DNA of 64,000 bases. It comes from Galbula dea (taxonomy: Eukaryota; Chordata; Aves; Piciformes; Galbulidae). The notes beneath the pieces were generated by a model. It was not told where the DNA came from, ran no database searches, and was given only the letters and a program-made list of their open reading frames with translations. Shown in pieces: positions 1-10,474 of the stretch. The stretch covers positions 682,001 to 746,000 of the forward strand of contig VWZX01002936.1 in the NCBI GenBank assembly GCA_013399015.1, read 5' to 3'. The first letter of the stretch is position 1. Every line of letters begins with the position of its first letter. The translations under genes and the position numbers were made by a program.

Positions 1-1397
1 TTGGGGTGGTTGTGGGGTTTGGTTTTTGGGTTTGTTGGTTTTTTTGGGTTGGGTTGAGTTAGGTTGTGTTTTTTTAAGATGCTTTTGACCACTTATTTGA
101 AGTTTATAAATTGGACATAAATTGACTAATAATAGACGACTCTATCAGAATGCTTAGGTTAATAGCTTTTAAATACAGGAAAAGGGGATAATTCTTATAG
201 CACTGCAATGCCACTTCTGTGGACAGTTCCCAAACACCAAGAGACTCATTCAGAATTCCTGTACAATTGCAATCTGGGCATGATAAATTCACCCTGTTGT
301 GGGAATCATAGCGTTGCCTGTGATTGTTTTCAGTGCACACCATATGATATGCCAGAGTAAGACTTCATGTTTGATTGTGAAAACACTTTATGTCCATTTC
401 CTATATTATTTTCCAAGCATACATGGCAAAGAAATATCATTTGTTTTGATTTGCTGTTTTACACACAGTCACCTGACTGTGAAAAGGGAGAATTGTTTAG
501 ATACATACTTGTGACTTGCATTAAATAGGGAGAACTGGAAATATCTGCTGAGTACTTGGAACTGTTGCATATAGCCAAAGATTCATTCCAGCAACCTGTT
601 AGCAAGCCAGAAAGGTAACAGCTCCTTGAAATTCATGAGTTGTACATGGTACCTATAAGCACTTTAACTTACCCTTTTTTAACACTTGTTACAAAAAATC
701 TGGACCCTTTTCTCCATTGTACACTTCAGATAGGTGCTGTGGCTAGGACATAGGGTTATTAATTCCTTTAGAATACTCTCTAGCAGTAGAAGTTATTGCT
801 TGAGCAATTATTTATCTTGGTCTTGTAAAATGCTAAGTTATTCCAAGTGAGTTAAGAGTTGACTGAAAAGCATCATTTGGTTGGTTGGCAATACAAAGGG
901 TCCAAAAGTTTCATTGAAAAGCAATCTCAGTGAATAATAAATTGGGGGTAATTTGTTTCCTTTGCTCAAGACAGGCAGCTGGCTGTAGATTTCTCCTAAA
1001 GATCAAATAAATCATTACAAAAATATCTGAGGGTTTGCCAGCTCATAATATCTTGAATGCTAGTTGCCTCACTTTCCAGTCTTTGCTGTTTGGTGTCTGG
1101 CAGTCCTAATGACAAAATAAATAGACAAAATAAATGTAAAGAAAAACAGAATTATGTGAAATGCACTTTGAAGCCATCCAGAGGGAATTACAGTAATTGA
1201 CTGTGTCTTGTTTTGGTTAAAACTGTCTGTGTAGCATTCTGGTATTTCCTGCAAATTCACATATCTTTTTTGACCTATTTGCACAGAAGGAATAATGAGG
1301 CATTTGAGTGAAAACCTGCATATAGAGTGTGTGTCGCCATTGGCCTTGTAATGCTAGTAAAAATCTACTTCAGCAGGTTGACTTTTTTTTCTTCCAG

Positions 1398-1560
1398 ATC
1401 TGTTGAAGTTAGCCCAGCTGATGAAATCTTGACATTGCTATAGACAGCCACCACTGATTTTAAGGAATTTGAGACAGAAGCAGCTTGTCTTCTTCCAGAC
1501 TATGGTGAGCAGGATGGACTATCCCTAGCCCAAACTACTGTTTGAGGAGGGAAAGTGTGA
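1398..1560 (+). pseudogene. ECD: ECD relic, internal exon with stop codon
   Basis: Seen: after a good acceptor (pyrimidine tract ending CTTCCAG, 1391-1397) the + strand reads a peptide close to the ECD segment around 'SPGEEILTLL'. Here it reads SPADEILTLL and is followed at once by TAG (1441-1443), where human ECD has Gln. The frame continues with DFKEFETEAA against human DIEDLKKEAA, then needs a frame change near 1520 to stay similar. Known: ECD is an essential co-chaperone/cell-cycle protein, next to NUDT13 in human. Inference: a decayed, unprocessed exon, because intron-like sequence precedes it. I could not find the exons that should lie 5' of it in this window. Confidence 0.6.
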
Positions 1561-2907
1561 ATACTCCCAGCACTGTACCAGCCTCTCTATCTGCTCAGTT
1601 TGTCTCTTATCCTGTGACTGCTAGAGGGCCATCATTTCACTCCCATTTTTGGGTTATCATTTCAGATTGAGGCAACCAGTTCATTTGTATAAGCCATAAG
1701 TTTATGGCTGTGACTTGGCAAGATATCCAATCCAGTTTCTAGTTTGATACCACTAGGTTGGTAATAGCTTGCACACTTACACTGGATCAAACTCCTATAA
1801 GGGTCTACTCAATTTATACTCTTAACTCCTTGACCCTTTTTAATTAGTGTCAATGTCTGAGTTATCAGGTAGGGGGTTTCAGTTATAAAAAACAAAGACA
1901 AAACAAAGAAATGCCACCACAAAAAGGCAAACCATCAAATCTTAACAGAGACTGTCATGAAGCCTTTAGTATTCTTTAGGCAGGAGACCTCAGAGGTTGT
2001 CAGCTTTTAAAATCTTTGTCTAAGGTATATCAGCACTGCTTTGTTCCAGAAAGATTCAGGCATGTTCATTTTGGTTGTCTTCAGTCCAATTTTTTTTCTT
2101 TTGACCATGACAAACATTTAAAGTTGTTGATTTTCTTTTCTTTTCCATGCCAGGAGTTCCTCCACTTGGTGTTTAATTTCTAATTCACACAGGCCCCAGA
2201 CTTCTAAGCACTTCCAAGACCATCAGTTCAAATGTCCCAACTTTAATCTAGGCATGAGAGAAATCAATATGCCATAAGGTTTATGTCTTTCTCAAGCTTA
2301 TTCAAACATAAAATCTTTATGTAATTGAAAATATTTTTACATTTCAGGTCATCTAATGAATCCCATGTTACCTTTGGCATAGATTCTTCCCCAAAAGCAT
2401 TAGACAGAATTGTAGGTGAGATTGCTTCTTTGTTTATTTTGTCAGAGTATCTCATGGTTATTTGGTGTCCCTAGGTCCTTGACCCATGAACACTGCAGTG
2501 ATTTGTTTGCTATCTGTACTGACACAGAAAACTTTAACATGCACAACCTTTCTAAGACTTAGTTTCATCTCTTGGTTTCTCCCTGTTTTAGGGCAAGCAG
2601 CTGCAGTTGGATTTCTTGAGTTCCTGTAGCAGATTACTCTCATAACAAACTGAGTCAGGACCCAGGAACCCTCTCTGTCCTTTGCTTTGAACTTAATCTG
2701 CAAAATGGAAAGTGATGATTTTTAACTGGCCTGAGCATCTGGTGACTGAATTCCTGTCTGTCAAGACAGTGTGCAATGAACTGTTGGAACTCTGTTGGCT
2801 GCAGAAGTGGTTCTTTCTTTCTTCTGTGCTTTGTCTTCTACTTTTTTTAAAACTCTGTTTGTACAGTACCATAAAACTTTCTCTTTGTACTTACTGTAGG
2901 CAGGTTC

Positions 2908-3081
2908 TATTAAAGCAGCCCAGGGAGGTTGTGGAAGCCTCGTCCCTGGAAGCTTTTAAAACAAGGCTTGATGGGGCCCTGGGCAACCTGATCTAGTGGG
3001 TGGTGTCCCTGCCAGGCAGGGGGGTTGGAACTGGATGATCTTTAAGGTCCCTTCCAACTCTGACAATCCTATGATCCTATG
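2908..3081 (+). mobile_element. CR1 LINE 3' end, + strand
   Basis: Starts inside the conserved 'cagggaggttgtggaagcc' block and runs to the typical CR1 tail with GATGATCTTTAAGG and CTATGATCCTATGAA. It is 5'-truncated and joins the ECD C-terminal relic exon without a gap. Confidence 0.9.
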
Positions 3082-3082
3082 A

Positions 3083-3293
3083 ACTATGTCTCAAGGTGCT
3101 GGCCCTGATTCTGGAGCAGAAGATACTCAGCTGACCCAATTTGATGTGGATATGAACCTTGTAGTGAACCTTCTTGAATCCTGTAGTGCTCAGTCTGGAC
3201 TGGCAGGACCCAACTCCCATTTAACAGAGTATAGGAGTGTATTTACCTGATGATGCAGATCATATTGGCTCTAATAAGAAAACAACAGAATAA
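3083..3293 (+). pseudogene. ECD: ECD relic, C-terminal exon with frameshift
   Basis: Seen: DVDMNLVVNLLESCSAQSG then LAGP, matching the human ECD C-terminus (DVDLNLVSNILESYSSQAG then LAGP). The frame is then lost. After TTA (3221-3223) a single A stands before CAG where a whole Leu codon is expected, a 2-base deletion. The other frame resumes QSIGVYLPDDADH and ends at TAA 3291-3293, overlapping an AATAAA (3289-3294). The unrepaired frame stops at TGA about 30 bases after the deletion. A CR1 3' end abuts the exon at about 3080, so the normal acceptor side is missing. A base error in the assembly could explain the frameshift, but not the stop in the other exon. Confidence 0.65.
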
Positions 3294-4244
3294 AAGACTG
3301 TCTTAGTTCAGAAGACTTGGCTGATTGAGAAATGAAGCACAGAACAAACAGCAGTATTTGGAAGAAGAGAGAAAAGGGTTGAATTTGAAGCATTTCATGC
3401 ATTAGTTATGTGTGACTTTAAAGAAGCAAAATGAATTTACCTGCAAAAGCTGTACTTCTAAAATGTCCTTTACATCTTACTAGGTGCTTTCAATATCTAC
3501 AAAGCAGTTCATGTACTGAAAATGCTCCTGCCTTCAGGGGGAGATGGAGAAAAACTCTTATAAGAACAGTGTTTTCTGATGGATTTGAGAATGCTGGTTA
3601 AACATTCAGCAGACAGTTAGCTGTCTCAAAAGTTCAGTGCTTCATTGTAAGAACTGATAATTACTGTAAGAATCTCTTCTTTATTAACCAGGAGGATTTG
3701 AAGAGGAATTGGATTAAATATGTAAACATTTGCTGTAAATACTTTTAAATATTTGTTTAAATAAAAGCAGAAATATGATTTTATTACTGGAGATGCAGTT
3801 TTTCTCTGAAGGTATGCATAACTTCCTCAGTGCAGTGTCAGAAGTTCTTGGAGTTAAAGCATTTCTGCAACTGGGCATTTTTTGAATTCCTTTATTGCTG
3901 AATGTTGGTATCATGCCATCTGTAGCTGGATATGAGCCCAGGCTGAACAGTTTTGGTTTGGTTTTCAGAAGGTGTTCAGCATGTTGCTTTCACATGGACT
4001 GAAAAATCTGCTCTAGGTATGAAGACTTAGATTTAATAAGATAAATCTGAAACAGAAGACAGAAATTCCTGATTCACAGGCAGCAAGAACATAGTCCTGA
4101 CAGATCTGAACTGGTTTCTGTGAGCCTTGATTTCCACACAACAATTAATCAAGTGTCTTAACTGGTAGAAGAGAAACTTGTTGGTTGAGTTTTTGTTTGG
4201 TTGGGTTTGGTTTTTGTTTTATTGTGGTTTTTTTTCAGAAATAT

Positions 4245-4566
4245 AGTATTGAATGATAGAAAGCTGGGGAGGGACTTTTTAGGAGGTCAGACAGTGACAG
4301 AACCAGGGGAAATGGGTGTAAGCTAGAGGAGGGGAGATTTAGGTTGGATATTAGGAGGAAGTTCTTCACTCTGAGGGTGGTTAGACAGTGGAACAGGTTG
4401 CCCAGAGAAGTTGTGGAAGCCTCATCCCTGGAAGCTTTTAAGATAAGGCTTGATGGGGCCCTGGGCAACCTGATCTAGTGGATGGTGTCCCTGCCAGGCA
4501 GGGGGATTGGAACTAGATGATCTTTAAGGTCCCTTCCAACTCTGACAATTCTATGATTCTATGAAA
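4245..4566 (+). mobile_element. CR1 LINE 3' end, + strand
   Basis: About 320 bases of the last CR1 segment, ending TTCTATGATTCTATGAAA. Very similar to the copy at 2.9 kb (same 'ggaagcttttaa.ataaggcttgatgg' block), so both belong to one CR1 subfamily. Confidence 0.9.
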
Positions 4567-6294
4567 AGCCTGATTGATCCTGAAGCCATACCTAACTGCT
4601 TTTAAAAGGTGATGATGATTCTTATTGTTGTTGTTAGCATCATCTGTTATTAGTTGTTATTATTAGTCTTAAGTTCTGGAGTCTATTTAGTTGACATCTT
4701 TGTTTTAACTCATATTGGCATTATTTTATCTGACAAGGCAGAACATAGCAAAAAGAGGTTTTCATGTAGGACATGGACACTTATTGGATGATGAGTTTCA
4801 GTACCTGACTGCCATGCCAACAGAGTTTGATCAAATTACAAATATCTGGTAGAATGCTCCAGTGCAATATCATAAATATTGGAGATACTGTGCATGACAG
4901 CATGGAATTAATGTAGTTGAAAGATAATGATGGCTATGATACCTCCACATTTGTCCTTCATCAATGTTGTATAAGGTTGTCAACCATTTAGGGAGAGCAC
5001 TGGCAAGTTGGACAGGCATTGGAGGTGGACACCAGGAATTAGGAAGTAGAAAGATGTCACTGAAGTTTGAGTTGTTTGGACTGCAGAGAGATGAGGCAGA
5101 AGGAGATAGACAAAGAAACACTGGAAAAATTGAAGTAAGAGGAGTTCTTGAATCTACCAGACAAAGGATAACCAGCAGTTAGTGGTGGAAAAAAGAGGCA
5201 CCTGAACCTTAAAAGGGTTTGTGTTCTCACAGGGAAGGTAATTAACACTGAAGCAATGTAAAATTCATGAGTAGTTTGATCAAATTTAGACACTTTAATA
5301 GTAAATTCAGTATCAAAACATGTCACATTTAAACTCTCTTGTGGCCTGCACTGTACAAAAGGTCAAGGACTCTTCTAAGGTAGTATGTGAGGAAAACTTC
5401 TAAGCTAATATTAAGGACAAAGCTGCTCTTTTGGAAGCACTTCAACTGATCTTGATTCTTGGATTTTACTTTTCCATCAATCAGACTGTTATTGCTGTGA
5501 GGCTGTACTTATTCCTACTATTTGCATTTGTTTAGCAGCCTCACAGTAGAGACCCTCAAGACTGGAACTGCTCAGAAGACAATTTGCCATTGAAGAATAA
5601 GCATTTCCATGTGGCATCTTCCACTGCTTTGAAGTAACATATGAAGTGTTTCTGCTTTTAATTTTGAAATTGAGTACTTCTAGTGAAGGAAGCCTGATGG
5701 AATTAATTAGGGAAGACAAGTTCAGTGTGGTTCCCTTTCAACAGATTGTTATCAAAGTTTCCATTATATTATAAATTACTGTAACTAGAACTGCATTCCA
5801 AAACAATTTATTCTCATTGCTCACTTGAGCATCTGCCTTCCCTACAGCCTCATCATCCTTGAACTTCTGACCCTTTCCAGATATGGAAAAGGTTGTCTTG
5901 ATTGTGGCTTGACCCCTGAAGACCCAGTTTTGAATGCCATAGTTGTTGACTGTATTGTCTGAAGTAAGAAAACAACTGAAGGATCTTTCACCTTCCATTT
6001 GTGAGCTCCAAAGTAATCCTGGGGTCAGCAGAGACCTTTAACTTCTTAAAACTCTTCTAAACATCTGGACAGTGTGGCTGTTGCTACTTTTTCCACTAAC
6101 AAGCTTTATGGAATAGCAAAAAGCCTAAAAAAAGAGGAAGTTATTCTCTCTGTGTTAATGGAATGTGTGCAGTTCACCTCAGAATTCAGCAGTCCACAGG
6201 CTAGCAGGGTTTTCAGCATGAGTTGATATTGCTTGGGAGGGGTTGTATTTAATGACAGCTAGCTGTGTTCAAGTGCAGTTTGATGTCACTGCTA

Positions 6295-6745
6295 TTTAAA
6301 GTGAGCTAGCAGGGCAAGGGAGGGGATTCTGCCCCTCTACTCCACTCTGGTGAGCCCTCACCTGAAGAGCTGTGTCCAGCTCTAGAGTTCCCAGCACAGG
6401 AAAGACATGAGCATGTTAGAGTGGTTCCAGAGGAGGCCACAAAAATGGTCTGAGAGTTGGAACATCTGAGGACAGGCTGAGAGAGTTGGAGTTGTTCAGC
6501 CTGGAAAAGACAAGGCTCCAAGGAGACCTTCTTGCAGCCTTTCAGTACTTAAAGGACGCCTTTCAGAAAGATGGGGACAGACTTTTTAGCAGGGCCTGTT
6601 GTGACATGACAAGGGCTGATGGTTTTAAACTAAGAGAAGACTAAACTAAGAGATTTAGACTAGACAGAAGGAAGAAAAATTTTCAACAGAGGTTGCCCAG
6701 AGAGGTGGTAGAAGCCTCATCCCTGGAAACATTCCAGATTAGATT
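6295..6745 (+). mobile_element. CR1 LINE fragment, + strand
   Basis: CR1 3' region with the blocks 'gagccctcacctgaagagctg', 'gaggacaggctgagagagtt' and 'gcccagagaggtggtagaag'. It loses the final tail where it meets an opposite-strand CR1 piece. Confidence 0.85.
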
Positions 6746-6754
6746 TTTTGGGGC

Positions 6755-6960
6755 TGTGATGCACAGATGTCTGCTTTCAGTCACAGCATCTCCCAGCCTG
6801 GATTGATATTGAGGATTGCCCTGACCCAGATGCAAGACCTTGCTTTTAGGCTTGTTGAACCTCATGAGGTTCACACAGGTCCACTTCTCAAGCTTGTTCA
6901 GGTCCCTCTGTATGGCATTTCATTCCTCAGGGCATGTCAGCTTGTAGGGTACTGAGGGTT
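6755..6960 (-). mobile_element. CR1 LINE fragment, - strand
   Basis: The - strand reads the CR1 reverse-transcriptase C-terminal region (NLMRFNKPKSKVLHLGQGNP). It abuts the + strand CR1 at 6.3-6.75 kb tail to tail, giving an inverted pair. Confidence 0.85.
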
Positions 6961-7524
6961 TAATGTCTCTAGAACATTGCAAAGCAGCAAGGGACCCTCC
7001 AGATGTACACAGACTGAAATAATAACAACATGTTTGGGTTTTACCACAATCAAGAAGTGATGCAACATTCTGTTTTATTTGATATTGCTAAGTATTAACT
7101 AGTTTTTATGTATTCATATTAATGTATTATATGAAGTAATATCTTTGTAAGCCACATGAATCAAGATACATAATAACACAGGAGACTGATGCTTCTCAAC
7201 ATATCTGATGACAATGTATGCATATATAGGTGGACACTTTTATGCCATGGAGGCAAGAGGTACCTGCATTACCACTTCATGAGATGAAGATGATTGATTG
7301 TAGTCAGGGGGTGGAGTGTAGCAGGATGCTCTGCCTCCATGGGGATTAACAGCTCCAACTTTGCCCCTCTGCAAATGTTACCAGTGATGGAGAAGGGAGG
7401 GTTAAGCTGTTTGGGTATTGAAGAATGCTAAAATCAGCCTCATTTCATGAATTCCAAAGTATGTCTGGTGGATACCAGAGGTCCTTGTTAGATGACAGAC
7501 AAAGTAATTAGCACTGGAGAGTGG

Positions 7525-8200
7525 GGCTGAGTGCACTCTCAGCAAGTTTGTTGACAATGCCAAGCTACATGGGGTGGCTGACATGCTGGAAGGAGGGGAT
7601 GTCATCCAGACAGATCATGACAGACTTGAGAGGAGGGTCTGTGTGAACCTCATGAAGTTCAAGGAGGCCAAGTGCAAGGTTCTGCACCTGGGTTGGGGCA
7701 ATCCCAAGCACAGGTACAGGCTGAGGTTGACAAGTGGATTGAGAGTAGTCCTGGGGAAAAGGACTTGGGGGTATTAGTGAACAAAAAACTGAATATGAGC
7801 CAGCAGTGTGTCCTTGCAGCCAAGAGAGGCAACTTCATCCTGGGATGCATCTAAAGAAGTGTGCCCAGCAGGTCGAGGGAGGTGATTCTTCCCCTCTACT
7901 CTGCTCAGGTGATACCCTATCTAGAGTACTTTGTCCAGCTCTGGGACCCCCAGTGTAAGAAACACGTGGGTGTGCTCAAAGGGCTTCAGAGGAGGGCTAC
8001 AGAAATGATCCAAGGGCTAGAACACCTGAGGACAGGCTGAGAGAGTTGGGGTTGTTCAGCCTGGAGAAGAGAAGGCTCCAGGGGGGACCTTGTAGCAGCC
8101 TTCCAGTACTTAAAGGGGCCCTACAGGAAAGATGGAGATGGGGTTGGAACTAAATGATCTTTAAAGTCTCTTCCAATCCAAATCATTCATGATTCTAAAA
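7525..8200 (+). mobile_element. CR1 LINE 3' part, + strand
   Basis: Includes the thumb/C-terminal coding region of CR1 pol (MKFKEAKCKVLHLGWGNPKH and EKDLGVLVNKKLNMSQQC), disrupted by small indels and stops, then the CR1 3' tail at about 8,130-8,195. Not active. Confidence 0.9.
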
Positions 8201-10045
8201 GAAATGCCCACATCACCCCAGAGGGACACCCTCCTAAGGTCTGTATCAGCAATGTAGACAGGACAGTTAATTCAGAAAGAGCTAGTGTCAGCCAGTCCTT
8301 GCTCTCTTTCAGTTAGAGCTCACTGACAGCCTACATATTGATATCTTTTAAATGAAATTTGATAAGCAGGGTAACCCAGTGGTTTCCAAACACAGGTGAG
8401 TTTTCTCTACATGGCACATATATACTGTAAAAGCACAAACCCCAACCACATAAAGCTCAGCTGAATGCGAAAATTACTCAGCCATTCCTTCTTTCATTCA
8501 CATGTGCTACTTTTTGCTGCTTTTGCTTCCTATTCCTTTTTCTGCCACTGGGAGAACAGACCATGTGTAGGTATAAAAAATACACAGTACATCAAGCTGG
8601 ATGCTGTACATTGGACACATTAATGAAGTACAGAAGGGTAAGTTGGGAAAGCATTAAAGAAAGTAGGAAAGAGGATGAGAGTATCTTGCTAGTGACTATC
8701 TAGCCCTTCAGTATCTTCTACTACAGAGAAGGGGAAGAAAGGAGTGTGGCTGAAAATTAAATGCCAGACTCCAGAGATGAGAGAGGAAGAGGCAAGTGCT
8801 GGGGAATTAAAATGGTGTGATGGGAGAGAATGCAGGAGGAACTACTGTGAAGAGAGACAGGGAGTCATGTTTCAAAGGAAACTGTTTGCAGTAGTGCTGC
8901 AGTTAAGTTCAGGGATGTGTGGGCTCCTGTGGTGTGTCTGGCTGGGCTGGAAGAGAGGAAGCAGTACTCTTGGCCATAACACAGCACATTCTTACCAGTA
9001 TGACTGACAAATTGAGTTCACAGACATGAAATACATGCTCTGGCATGTGGATTTTATTGACTGAGAGCTACCGAGGGTTGGAAAGGTATTTGCACATGTC
9101 ACCATGGACTGAAATACTCCCTCCCCAAACCCCTACAGTAAAATTAACTCTGAGGACACAAAGCATGTCTCAATGTGTCAGAAAGCTGCCTTTTTCACTT
9201 GCTGCTCAGCTGACTCGAGATTTTTACCACTGCTCATAAAGGTTTTTCATCTCCAACAAATCCTAATGGTGGCAGCCAATGATACATCCCTGTTCCCCCT
9301 TAAAGTATCTGTACTGATGGCTTTGCAGTCTTGGTGCTTGAGCTCAGACCAAGTGGGCAGAAATAAGTGTCAGCCTGAATCAGCAGCAGATCAAACACCC
9401 TTGCATCTTTGTTACTGAGCTTCCTTTGCCTGGACTGTCTCTTTGTCACTCTTCCTCCAGAGAAGTGATACCATTTCATCAGTCAAATGAGACCAGGCTT
9501 TGGCACAGGGTAAGAGGCATTGTGCCTTTCAGGATTCTTCTCTCTTGGAAGTGCAGTCCTTTCCTGCAGCAGTTCCTCTCACCTTTGCATTATCTGGGTT
9601 CTTCTAATACACTCGGAGGTAGGTTTTGCTCTTCCAGTCTCTACCACCAGAGAGCTCTGCTCTCTCTTCCTTGGGATGGAAGTAACACTGTCTTCCTGGT
9701 GGGGGAAACAGTACCTCTAGAAATGTTTTTCGTTGCCCAGATAGATCAATAAAGTAGGAGCCCACTTAATATTTGGGGGGAAAAAATGGTTTATAGAGAA
9801 CTGGGAGAATAAATGGGAAAGGAAACAAAAGAAGGGGAGAGCATACAGGCAGTGGCTTTGTTTCTGTTTTATTTGGATGGTTCTTACAGATATGTATAAA
9901 TGTGAACACTGACAGGTGCCTTTGTCCCTTTATTTTTTGCTCTGGAAAAAATGTGTGTTTGATATCCATCCAAGATGGATAAAATGGAGGTGCCAGGTAC
10001 TCACTGTTCTGTTGCTTCTAAGTTTGATGCTTTGGGACTAAGAAT

Positions 10046-10051
10046 TTTATT
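10046..10051 (-). terminator. NUDT13 poly(A) signal candidate
   Basis: AATAAA on the - strand, about 230 nt after the stop codon; the first canonical hexamer downstream. It would give a 3' UTR of about 250 nt. Confidence 0.55.
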
Positions 10052-10279
10052 ATACATTCACTGCAAGTCATGGGATCTCAAAGATGATCTGCTGTAGATG
10101 GAATTGTCTGAGGATGATCAGTTCAGAAGTGGCTTTGTAGGTTTATGTATCTGAGTGTAAAACTACCATCAGTCTGGTCTTGTCCTCACTGTAACTCAGA
10201 CTTCACCTTTTGTAACTTTGGAAACTTTTGGATTGAGTTTGTAGTTCTGGCAAAGACACAGACTTTGATAAAGTCAGGC

Positions 10280-10474
10280 CTAAGCTGGTTGGGAAGTTTG
10301 CTGCTTAACCCATTCACAAATCAGCTGGTGAGCAATAGCCTGCTTGGGAGGGAACCAGGGTAAAAAACTACCATCATCTTGCTTTGAAGAGCTGGGATCT
10401 CTCTTAAGACCTTCCATGATCTCCTCCAGGCCAAACCAACGGGCTTCCTCTAGTTCCAGGCTGTTCATGCTGAT
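10280..10474 (-). CDS. NUDT13: NUDT13 last exon, residues 287-350 and stop
   Basis: Reads ISMNSLELEEARWFGLEEI then FPPKQAIAHQLICEWVKQQT. The PPKxAIAHxLIxxW end is diagnostic of NUDT12/13-type proteins. Stop TGA at 10282-10280. Confidence 0.95.
   Translation of the reverse strand: MSMNSLELEEARWFGLEEIMEGLKRDPSSSKQDDGSFLPWFPPKQAIAHQLICEWVKQQTSQPA

Larger units (their letters stand above)
3294..10020. other. Intergenic between ECD relic and NUDT13
   Basis: No exon or RNA gene was recognised outside the CR1 copies listed separately. Open frames here are short, lack family similarity, and either overlap CR1 or have no splice context. GT-rich tracts occur near 4.18-4.23 kb. 8.2-10.0 kb is ordinary AT-rich sequence in which I see nothing. 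Confidence 0.6.

Noticed and set aside
6295..6960. Palindromic structure as a possible foldback DNA transposon
   Set aside because: The two arms are different parts of CR1 in opposite orientation, so this is two insertions and not terminal inverted repeats.
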